Source: Paraglomus occultum (Eukaryota > Glomeromycota > Glomeromycetes > Paraglomerales > Paraglomeraceae). From it: 29,263 nucleotides of DNA. The DNA lies in contig CAJVPJ010000310.1 of NCBI GenBank assembly GCA_910592205.1, positions 1 through 29,263 of the forward strand, written 5' to 3'. Shown piece after piece: positions 19,801 to 29,263 of the stretch; the stretch's first letter is position 1; each line of letters starts with the position of its first letter. Below the pieces are notes generated by a model that was given only the letters and a program-made list of their open reading frames with translations, was not told where the DNA came from and did no database searches. Both the position numbers and the translations under genes were made by a program.

Positions 19801-22800
19801 CTATCTGCTTACGTTTATCTTCACGTCTGTTATCCATTCATGCATAAGCCCTTCATCAGGTTTCATTCGCTTTTCGGGATCCCATTGTAAGCATCGAGAT
19901 ATGAAATCCAGAAACACTTCATCGTTACACTTGAGTGCCTGAGTCAACGTCTTACTCCCCGGTCGCCGACGTTTGCCTTTGGAGTTTACTACCGGGCGAG
20001 GACTACCATTAGAATCAAAAAATATTCTTTTCCTTGTGCTCTTTTCTATTAAATACTTGTCCGGTAGTCCTTGAACTTCCATAATACAAGCCAGCTGTTC
20101 CTGTTCGTTTTCTCCCGGGAATAATGGATAACCAGTATACAGTTCAGCCAAGATACATCCAAGACTCCACATGTCAATGGCCATGTTATATGTTATGCCT
20201 AATATAACTTCAGGTGATCGATAAAAACGACTCTGTATATACGTATAGACTTTCTCGTTCTCGAAGCACGAACTGCCAAAATCTATAACTTTTATGCTGC
20301 TTTTGGTGGGATGCTTTAAAAGCACATTCTGATATAATGCGCAAGAAAACACATTTAGTCCACAATGATCAGAAATTGCAATTGATATAATATCCTAACA
20401 CATTACAAAAATTATCCTTACCTCTGGTTTCAAATCGCAATGCACAATGTTATGCCTCTGAAGTAACGACAGCGAATTCAATAATTGCGTGCAGAACCGT
20501 TTTATTAAACCAGGGCTGAATCCTTGGAAGTTGTTACTTTTTATGAATTCGTAAAGATTTACGCTAAGGAGCTCAAAGGCAATACAGAGATGGTTTCTGA
20601 AGTAAAAGTGGTCAGTCATGTGAATTATGTTATGATTATCGTCCGGATCCTAGACATGCAGAATCATGGTATATAGAATGTTAGCCGCTGTAACATTTGC
20701 GTTAGTCACGAAATTCTCAAAAATCGGATCTAGACCTGTAGACCTACCCATCGAGCAAGAGATTCTAAAATCTTGACCTCCACCAAGGCCTGGCAATGGA
20801 ACCTCTTCTTGTTTCTGATAATCTTTACTGCGACATGTTCACCAGTCTTATGATCAAGACACTTTAACACTTGACCAAAAGAGCCTTTACCGAGACTATC
20901 TATTATTTCATATCTGTAACACAAATGATCTCCCATAACCACCAAATAGTCACCCCGCTCATCATCGAAGCCAAAGTTACAACCAGTCAGCTCTGTGCTT
21001 GCAGGTTTCTTGGGCGCATTTGGAGCAGTGAAATATACGTTTGGATATTCGACTATTTCCGTACGCTCGTATTGGGATAAATATGGTCCAAATGTCTTTA
21101 ATGCTGTCTGCGGAGACATTGGCGTTGTACCTTTTGCATGAGATTCTTTTTCCCTCTTCTCCCGCAGCTTGGGCTTTGCGTCTGAACACAATGGATCTAA
21201 TAGATCTTGTTTCAAATGCTGCCCACTCTTTTGTAGATCCGGTAACGATGAGCTGCTCAGCGACGTTTGTACTTTCGTCGTTGCGGTTGGTGCAGCATTC
21301 GAATTTCTTCGAGGTTTCTTGCTGACGTTATTGGAGGCAGAAACGTTCGTTTTCCCACTGGTTGACGTCATAGTTACGTGCGTCGATTTTGCACTGGGTT
21401 GCAACGTACTGCTTCCTGATGGACGCCTATTCCTCGGTGACAGGCGGCTAGTCTTGGAGCCGCTCGGCGAAGGCAAAGTGGGGTTTGTGGGTTTTGATGA
21501 TCGTGTGGCTATTCCGGTTGGAGTTGGTATTTTAGACGGAAAACTTGTAGTACCCGCAGATGTCGGTGTAGACGGTATTTTTAAGCGAGTCTCGGATTGA
21601 TTGGGAGTGTTTTGATGTTGGCGAATTCGGTCAAGTGGAGGTAGCGATGGTGGATTGTATGGAGGAAATACTAAGTTTTCGTCTAATTTCGGGTGATCTG
21701 TTTTACCGGGCATCGTCTAATAAAATATAAAAAAAAAGGCATGAGTGGATGCAAAATGTGAATTTGATAAAAGGGAAGCGTGTGTATTTAATGTCTTTCT
21801 AGGTGATAGGCATTGAAACTCCGATTTATAATATCACCACATATCGCACAGCCTATATTTTGTATAATGCTCAATATTACAATTAGAGTTATACTAATTT
21901 ACCTGTCCTCTTGGTCGCCTTCTATGCCCATCAGTACTGGCAGCTTTTTCTCGTCTAGAAAGCGATGTTCCTCCACTACTCTTTACGTCAGTGTTACCAT
22001 ATTTCTTTTCAATTACGGATTCTTTGAGCCCGGTTGGTACCGGGGGTACAGGAGGAATATCCTCATTAACCCTACCAACTCCGCGACTTCGTGATCTTGG
22101 CTGCGGAAGCATGCTTGGAGGAGGGACAGCTGGTACGGGTGGTGGCTGACTCGATATTTGTAATGGTGGTGGATGGGATAACCGATGATTGACAATGTTT
22201 GGTGTTGTGCTGCGAGAAGTAGGTTTCTGTGAGCCGGATGTTGAAGTTGACGATGCAGCAGCAGACGACGATACGCTCGATTGGCGACGTCGACTGATTG
22301 ACGTTGGTGCTGAGCCGACTATAAATTCGTTCTCCTTTGAAGACGTTTCGGCTCCTTTCTTAATGGGAAATAGTCCGCTTGCACTATGATTGCGTGCTGA
22401 AAGCGGAAGCTGTAATTTGGTGAGTGCGTTATTATCGGCTGGTTTAATTGGCATCGTTTTACTTCTCATTGGTGCTGGTATTGCCGGTGATGGTGTTTGA
22501 TTTTTTCTATCATCATCAAAGAAAACAGACGATCCATTCGTTGAGCTCTTTTTTGGACCATTGGATTTATTTTTTGCTGTAGATGTTTCGTAGACACTTC
22601 GTCTCTTGTTAAATTCTTCAGACGCAGGTGTAGAAGTTTTAGATGTTTTTGGCGCAATAGATGTATCTATAGTCATTCTCTTCTTCTCTTTCTTCTTTCC
22701 AGAATCTTTTTGCTGTTGTAATTTCTCTTCTGATCGAGTAGATTTGAGGGATTTTTTATCTGAGGTTGATGTCTTTATGTCCGAAGTCAATGCAAGTCCT

Positions 22801-23099
22801 ATTCCCGATATATCGGGTAGATATTTGTGCTTGACATTTGCTAGCGAAGGAAACTCTGATGTAGCGCCCGTGCTAGTCTTCCTTCTGAACATTGCTAGTG
22901 GATCACTGTTCGACGTTGTTGAACCTATTGATCCGTTCGTATTTATTCCATTAGGCGTGTTGGCATCTTGAACGCTTGTTCGTCTTGTCATTCTAGGTTT
23001 GACTGGAGTTGACGGAGTTGCCGTCGAGCGATTCTTGGCAGATGCCGACGATATTGAAGAACGACGGCCCTTACTGTCAATACTAAATGTATCAGACAT
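19801..23099 (-). CDS. DYRK/Pom1-type dual-specificity protein kinase, four exons
   Basis: Exons on the minus strand are 23099-21903, 21716-20748, 20649-20422 and 20328-19801 (stop). All junctions are GT-AG and all fall between codons, giving 973 residues. Residues 1-640 are Ser/Thr/Pro-rich and probably disordered, with a Pro-rich SH3/WW-ligand-like segment ([20 protein letters not shown]). A DYRK-homology box ([16 protein letters not shown]) precedes the kinase domain at about 665-965. Landmarks are the Gly loop [14 protein letters not shown] lysine, HCDLKPENV split by intron 3, DFGSSCF, the autophosphorylated YTY activation loop followed by [10 protein letters not shown], and the CMGC insert with [10 protein letters not shown]. 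All catalytic residues are present. DYRKs phosphorylate their own loop tyrosine during folding and then Ser/Thr on substrates. The fungal Pom1 group controls polarity and mitotic entry, and this paralogue probably belongs there or with DYRK2/Ppk5. Confidence 0.92.
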
Positions 23100-23595
23100 A
23101 ATATGAAATATAATATGTTAGCATACGTGCCGCATTAAACAAGTGATGCGAGAAGAAAGTATTCGAGATAATTAATTTGAAGTTCAACTAAATAATATTT
23201 CCTCTATGTAACAAAAATTACTATAAAAAAGAGAAACGCCAAAGATTAAAAATAATGTAATGAAATGAAATGCAACAAGGTTAGTAGTAAAAACTCTGTA
23301 ATCAAAATGTGCCTATGTATATTTGAATCGCTCAGACGATTGTTAAATCGTCGTCAATCATATTAATGTTAAATTAATTGCCACGAATACCCATTCTTCT
23401 CGACCAAAACATTCTAATTCGAGATATTAATTTTCGATAATGATAAGTAATGCTTGATATAATAACAGGAAATGAGAGCAAGCGAGCGGTATATAAATCA
23501 ATAAACCACAAGAGGAAGGGATAAGCGGTGCGGAGCGAGAGGAGAGTGCAGGCTGAACGGATGAATAAAGTGTAGCAACTTTGATCGTGACGTGA

Positions 23596-23627
<32 letters not shown>

Positions 23628-23998
23628 TGTGGTGGTTATGGTGATGATGGTTATGGTGATGGTGACGACGATAACCACGATGACAACGATGATGGGTATG
23701 AATGGAGACTGATATAAGAGCATGGGATATCGTAACAAATAAACAACTAATCAACTAAGTAAAGGCTAATGTATCAATTATGCAAGTTACATCATAAAAA
23801 TACACACGCTTTGCAACAATAATTTGTGATATATCTAATATAACTAACGCATCATCGCTCTTTTTACTCTCTCTCTTCTCTCTACACTCATTCTGATTTC
23901 TCTCTCCACCCTGCATCATCTTATCTCTGCTCCAAAGTCACCTTCAATCCCTTCCCTCTGGGTCGCCCTTCGTTTCCGTCCTCGGCCATAAACATTAC
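23100..23998. other. Spacer upstream of the kinase gene
   Basis: This is the probable promoter and 5' UTR side of the kinase gene at 23099. It holds the GAT/GGT repeat at 23594-23697 and, at 23860-23990, a CT-rich tract. No convincing gene is seen; the His-rich minus-strand frames here come from the repeat. Confidence 0.5.
23594..23697 (+). repeat. Degenerate GAT/GGT trinucleotide repeat
   Basis: Seven uninterrupted GAT units are followed by GGT/GTG units, then by degraded copies (GGTTATGGTGATGATGG; ACGATGACAACGATGATGG). It is a microsatellite that creates artificial His- and Pro-rich frames on the minus strand. Confidence 0.8.
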
Positions 23999-24322
23999 TC
24001 ACCCATACCCAGGTTTACCAATCTCTCCGTCATCATCCTTTTCAATGTTGTCATCTTCTCGGCGCCTTCTATTAAATAAACTATCCATCCTGGCTAATAT
24101 ATCATTTGCAGCACTCCCAAGTTCCTTCTCAACCTCTTGGAGCTCATTGAATGTGGTTAATACCTCTGCTTGCACTTCTTTATACCTTCTGTTTTTGCGC
24201 TCTGACTTGTGTTTATGAGAAGAGTCGGAGGAAGCGGTAGTGGATGAAGGAACATCCCTTGGTTTTGATTTCTTGTGAATAGATGTTATTGACTGAGACA
24301 CTTGCGGAGCATTATCAACCAT
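23999..24322 (-). CDS. Small coiled-coil protein, unknown function; 3' end may be spliced
   Basis: The 107-residue frame starts at an ATG in good context (TTCACCATGG) and begins MVDNAPQVSQSITSIHKKSK. Residues 1-45 are Ser/Lys-rich and probably disordered. Residues about 46-92 form a clear amphipathic coiled coil (YKEVQAEVLTTFNELQEVEK, then LGSAANDILARMDSLFNRRR). The tail is acidic. The stop TGA at 24001-23999 lies inside GTGAGT, a good splice donor, preceded by TATGG. The true protein may therefore continue into a downstream exon, for example the open stretch EDGNEGRPRGKGLKVTLEQR just below. Small coiled-coil subunits of kinetochore or organelle-tethering complexes have this look, but I cannot assign one. 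Confidence 0.6.
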   Translation of the reverse strand: MVDNAPQVSQSITSIHKKSKPRDVPSSTTASSDSSHKHKSERKNRRYKEVQAEVLTTFNELQEVEKELGSAANDILARMDSLFNRRRREDDNIEKDDDGEIGKPGYG

Positions 24323-27300
24323 GGTGAATGTGTGAGTATCTTCTATATGCTGACAGTTGAGAACCTGGTCAATGGGATGAGTGTTGTAGGAATTTTTATT
24401 ACTCTTTTCTCTTTTCAGTTAATTGCCTTGTTGCCTAAATGACTTGGTCTACTTGTTTTAAATGCTCGCTGATTACACCAAGTCAGGCAGTTTTGTTGCT
24501 GCTGTTGTTGTGTATGTCACAATAGTAGCAGGGTGTAGTTGCCTTGGGTTTTTTGCGGTAATTTATTTATTTCTGCGTTTGCAGTTGTCAGAGATTTTTT
24601 CAGGTTACGAGCGGGTGGTGTTGTGACCAGGAAACGGAAAGCTCTGTCTGTGGTAGGTTAGGCAGCGCTGCAGTTGACAGCCGAGTAGCCGAATTAGTTA
24701 TGGTAATAGTGTGTCAGTATCGAGCAGCAGTTGAATGAGCGCTGGCTTTTGATAGTCTGCTAGTTTTACGAAGCGTATGTATCATGACATACAGAGTGTG
24801 AATAGGAATGAAAAGGAGAGTGACCTGTTGCCTCTCTTATTCAAAGTAACTACTTCGGGTAGGAGGATAATGGTTGTTAGTATTAGTATTGTGAGTTTGC
24901 GAGGGGATGGGGTTTATATGTCTCTTTTGGTATTTTACTATTACTCTTCTTTGTTCAGTTAAAATTTTTAAACATGCTATTCAGTCATGTTCTTTGGGTT
25001 AATTCTACTTACTCTCAGTAGCTGTGATAATCGTTTTTTGTTGTAGACAATGTATAATAATAAAGCAAAGCGAGTATGTGGGGCTTTGATTGGATGATGA
25101 TCGGATGATGATTGGAGTTCTAGCTCAGCCATTACTATACATGCGTTTCACAAAGTGAATAGAATAATGTGCATTGTGGGTGAGTATTTTGGAGAAAATC
25201 ACAAATTTGGATGTTGGTCTAATAAATAAAAAAACAATACACAAGATCTTTTGGTAAACAGTAACATTAATAAATCGATCAATCATTGACCTAATTAATT
25301 GAAAACTGTTTCTTGAATGGTTGAAAAACTTTTTATTACTTTTTTTACCCCACCTCTTATTAATTAAGGTCGGCTGAAAAACATTTTCTAATGATGTAAT
25401 TCTAATACGTTGAAATTCATGGCAAAGCCAGTTACACAACACCCAACAGGGTATGCCACAAAAAATTTGATACTCCCGTGACTTTCAATGCGTAGTCTAT
25501 CAGTATGCATTAGTCATAGAACTAGACGAACGTGAGAGTTTGAGACTATGAACAGGCCATTGGCACAAGTTCATAGTAGAATCCGAATCATTTCCATACA
25601 ATTTGTTCAGTGTGTCCGGGTTAGAAAGTACTAATTATAGAAGATGTTGACCATACGCATTTGTTTGCTTCCGCCGAATTCTTGAATTATGTGCAACGCA
25701 ATTTAAAGAAAAGATGATATGCAATCGATTCCCTTGCTTGTAAAACCCATTTTGGTTCCATAATAAATATATCATTGAGCAGATTGGTGAACTTTTAGGT
25801 TGAACTACTTTGTAGTGTAAATATACGATTTTTATATGCTTGAACAACAATTTGTTTTGGAAGTGGTAGTTTTTTTTTATTTATTCCACGATAGAATTCT
25901 TACAAAATATTTGAAAGCCAATCTTTTTGGGTAAGTCTTTTGTAAATTCGTAATGACTCTGAGAGCTTTGAAAAGGCTGGTCTCCTGGGACCTAGTATTT
26001 AATAGGAGCAACGTGAGTTTCTGAGGAGCAAACATTGAGACGAGCAAATAATGATAAATCCCAACTACCACAAATAAAGATCAAGCCCTTCGCCATTCAC
26101 GCCTTTCTTCTGACTGCTGAACACCCTGATCACCCAGCTCATTATCCAGCCTTATACTCACTGGTAACTCTGGTAAAGAATATTTAATATTAACAGGTAA
26201 AGAATTTTATAGATAATGATGTAATTTTACACAAATGCGGAAGCGATCTACCAGTTACACGGGTGAAAACATCTTACTGTGATTGGTATGTATTAAACAT
26301 ACACATGTGATAATCATTAGTATAACTCATCACATCCGATATATCAAAGGAGGAGAATTATGCCCATGCATCAGCATTCTTGATATATAACGTGTATACC
26401 TGGTATAATACCGTTCGCTGTGCATTAGATACGACCTGCGCATCGTGGTGAGCACGTACAGTATATCAGCAACATGCCTCGTAACTATCTTTGATATACG
26501 TGCAATAAGTACAGAGCGTAAATTTCCATGTGTGATTTGCATATGACACGTAACTTCAAATGTGCTAACACAATGCATGTTTTCAAGGCTGGCTTTTTTT
26601 TTTTTCGGGAATGCCATCATCGCATGTTTATTGTTATCATTGTTGTTACTACAATAATAGTATTTCACATATGCAATTACAAATAGTCAATATACATCAT
26701 AATAAGCAAATATAGGTTTGAGATGCATTCATATGATTTCGTTTGTTCTTCCTCCGGTATTTGTGATAGGTCTTGAATCCAAACTCTCTATAATGAAGAG
26801 CGAGAGAACGAAGGAGAGAGAGTTGGATTCTGTCCTTGTATTAGTATTACCATGTTCATAATACCTATTTCCGTCCAACTCTATCGCCACGTCCGGTTGT
26901 AAACACATGTGCACGAAATTGGGGGCCAATCAAATACTTGTAGTGGAGCAAGCAATTCCAGAAATCATTGAACGATTGGAGTCTCATAATGATTACAGTT
27001 AATCTATTGTCTGGTCTTTCATGGCACTTTGCATATTAGTAATAGGAACAATCATGAAACTTTTTTTTCTTATATCCAAAATTTGTAAGAGCAAGAATTG
27101 TAGACATGTGTTACACTCAGATGCGAACACCAAGTCGTGCTTGCATAATGCAGTGTATCGCATAATAATGACGGATAATGAATTGTCTGGCCAGTCTTTC
27201 GCCGCTGGGGTTCTATATTTTGCAACGAGCACACCGCGATTGTCTATATATTGCGTTAACATTCTAAAAAACCAAACCTGGATAGAAAGGATTAATTTGG

Positions 27301-27729
27301 TTGGTATGTCATACTGAATTGTACAAGTGCGTGGAGTACATGCTAATTTTAAGACTACCTGTTATAGCGAACGTTAGAAATAAAGTCGTATTATGCCATT
27401 GGATACATAACCAATTATTTAATTGACGTTTTTTTACGTGCAAAAAAGTTACTCAACCGGTATGCATTGGCCCCCGTCCTCCCGCAACAGGTTTAGATCT
27501 TGTTTTTATCGTCGTAATCTAACTTCAATCTGTTTTGCCAAGTTCAGACAATTAATGTAATTACAGTGGTTTGCTATCCATTGACATGTTCCCCTTTGCA
27601 GCAGCAATCTTCGATCATCTTTTTGTTCGCCATTCTTGGTTTGCCGAAGAATGTGATGTTAAGGAAACGTGACTCACAGATCTCTTATCAATTATGCCCT
27701 GTGTGAAATTGATCGAGATCACTCACACA
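24323..27729. other. Long AT-rich intergenic region
   Basis: I see no supportable gene in 3.4 kb. Short open frames on both strands (for example 25125-25442 minus, 26330-26668 minus, 27021-27317 plus) lack composition bias, domains or consistent splice sites. A small direct repeat of GGATGATGAT is at about 25092-25112, and a run of T is at about 26595-26606. The last 150 bases should contain the promoter of the SPX gene. Confidence 0.45.
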
Positions 27730-28967
27730 ATGAAATTTGGAAAACACTTGCTAGAAAATCAAGTCCAAGGCTGGGCTGCAGACGTAAGTATAGCGTATGA
27801 GAGAGAGATTCTCGAAACTCGGTTCGAGTAACAGTAAATAAGACCCAGCGCGCTTACTAATGCATGACCACTAAAAGTATGTAGACTATAAAAAGCTCAA
27901 GAAAATATTAAACCGTTTCAACCGGTAAGCGTTTTAATTATACTGTGCAAACAAAACTTAATTACGAGTTTGATAAAGCTGTACTTGTTTGTGTTCTATC
28001 AACAAGGATCTCGCCGCATTCGCTTGATGGATGATAAAGTCACCCCGTTTGAAAAGCACGAGTATGCTGTATATAGACCATCTCGATATTTTTATTTACC
28101 TTTCTCTTCTCCTTTATGCATTTCGGTGGTGGCCTACTCGTTAGACAAAATTTTGCACACTATGCTCCATACACAGCGGCAGTGGAGAAAGAGTTCTTTG
28201 AAGCTGTCCGCAGAGAAGTTGATAAGGCTGAGAAATTTTACGTGGATATATTAGACATTTTAAAGACTGACTTTCAGGATTTGATCTTGCAGAGTTATAG
28301 ATTGGTAAGTCGTTAAAAATCTCTATAGTACCGATCGGGAAAGTAGTTTATACAAAATTCTCTTACATTATTGGATCGCATGTATGCTCTCACTGCATTG
28401 GTATCTCAGTACGTTTATTTATGCGTAACCGAAATTCGTTATCATTTATGCAGAAACAACGCAAATCAACCACTTCTTCTCCCTCCTCCCTTCTTACTTC
28501 TCCTGAACCGCATTATCGTCCAATTGCCTCCTCGTTACATTGCCTGATCCAAACCTTAAACTTGTTAAAATACAATTACCTTCCATTTAGCAAGCTGGCA
28601 ATTAAAAAGATTTTCAAGAAACACGACAAGATTGTCGGAGCCGTTGCAGTGAACCAAGAGATGGAAGCGTTAAAGTACGATGTTATAGACACGATAACCA
28701 AGAAGAAGGCGTTCTGGGTCAAGGGAGAGAAGAGCGTTGGAGAATTATTGAATGAGGCTGAGGTAAGATGTTTGAAAGGAAATTGTGTGTTACGGTTTCA
28801 AAGATAAGAGCATTGAGGGGGGATAAAGTGGGATATGTGATATAACAAGGATTGTCGAGAAGCATCTACTAAAATCAGCACATTGATCAACTTTTTTTGC
28901 TGTACAGAACTTTCAATTGGAAATTGGCAAAATGTCTATCCGAAATTATTGCGATATGATCCCTTGA
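27730..28967 (+). CDS. SPX-domain protein, five exons
   Basis: Exons are 27730-27783, 27878-27924, 28145-28304, 28454-28762 and 28908-28967 (stop), all GT-AG and in phase, giving 209 residues. The start MKFGKHLL is the canonical SPX N-terminus; an in-frame ATG 36 bases upstream would put extra residues before it and is unlikely. Landmarks are YVDYKKLKKIL (first lysine-bearing helix), EKEFFEAVRREVDKAEKFYV (second helix pair) and LLKYNYLPFSKLAIKKIFKK followed by HDK, the C-terminal helix. The lysines of YKKLKK and KKIFKKHDK form the basic surface that in SPX domains binds inositol pyrophosphates, reporting cellular phosphate. No VTC, EXS, transporter or GDPD domain follows, so this is a nearly stand-alone SPX protein. 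Intron 2 has a long pyrimidine tract and a competing acceptor at 28006; using that acceptor brings an early stop. Confidence 0.85.
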
Positions 28968-29263
28968 CGTCGAACTTATTAGACGTGTGCATTTCTTGAA
29001 ATCATTTTTTGGACGCAGTATTTCTAATCTTCATTCAACATCCCCTTTTATTAATAGCCTCATGCGCACAGACTGTAATGTTTCGGCGACAGGTTTTTTT
29101 GACGTGGGATTAGGGTGTTAATAATGAGGGTTGCGGTCTCAATTATCCGATACTACACATAATTACTTGCGACAGTAATAACAAACACTTCACTTTAACT
29201 CATTTGCCAACACGGATAATAGAATTAATATTAATTGTTTCTTTGCATTATCAACAACATTTA
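28968..29263. other. 3' flank of the SPX gene
   Basis: AT-rich, with no frame or structure recognised before the window ends. Confidence 0.5.

Noticed and set aside
21169-21600. 143-codon plus-strand frame
   Set aside because: It is antisense to exon 2 of the kinase gene.
23374-23754. His/Pro-rich minus-strand frames suggesting a metal-binding protein
   Set aside because: The His, Pro and Ser runs are just translation of the GAT/GGT microsatellite; the same repeat gives equally odd residues in other frames.
26330-27317. Frames of 66-112 codons on both strands
   Set aside because: Composition resembles random AT-rich translation, no domain is visible, and plus and minus frames overlap at 26999-27317.

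Overview
The window is nuclear DNA of a fungus, most probably an arbuscular mycorrhizal fungus (Glomeromycotina) or a close Mucoromycota relative. Three things suggest this. The DNA is AT-rich with long empty intergenic stretches. Genes carry short GT-AG introns of about 60-220 bases, and one intron has a TACTAAT branch-site-like sequence. The left part holds three gene families that I remember as expanded in Rhizophagus-type genomes; that memory was not checked by a search.

Left arm (1-9.3 kb), accessory in character. At the left edge is a minus-strand gene fragment (1-465) with a Cys-rich C-x2-C-x4-C-x4-C motif. Next comes a decayed minus-strand copy of a coiled-coil family (698-1722). A plus-strand gene with nine recoverable coding exons follows (2551-4598). 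It has no long single open frame, yet every exon joins in phase. An 829-base pogo/Tigger-like DNA element lies at 6060-6888, with perfect 24-base inverted ends, TA on both sides, and a transposase cut down to its CENP-B-like DNA-binding part. A minus-strand unknown gene with two SUMO-interaction-like motifs (7935-9278) has a C-terminal continuation split by two one-base frameshifts.

Middle (9.3-19.1 kb). One large single-exon minus-strand gene (11263-14511) encodes a 1082-residue protein with a disordered acidic/Ser-rich N-terminus and about three Ig-like (PapD/ASH) beta-sandwich domains, tentatively Cep192/SPD-2-like. A G-quadruplex-type G tract, a long purine tract and a perfect TGACGTCA site lie upstream. 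From 14.9 to 19.1 kb I see no supportable gene.

Right arm (19.1-29.3 kb), conserved eukaryotic genes. These are a plus-strand acidic small protein (about 19103-19684), a four-exon DYRK/Pom1-type protein kinase on the minus strand (23099-19801, 973 residues), a small minus-strand coiled-coil protein (23999-24322) and a five-exon SPX-domain protein on the plus strand (27730-28967, 209 residues). The kinase and the SPX protein are standard signalling parts: cell polarity/cell-cycle kinase control, and phosphate sensing through inositol pyrophosphates. The layout therefore looks like a family-rich, transposon-bearing compartment joined to a core-gene compartment.
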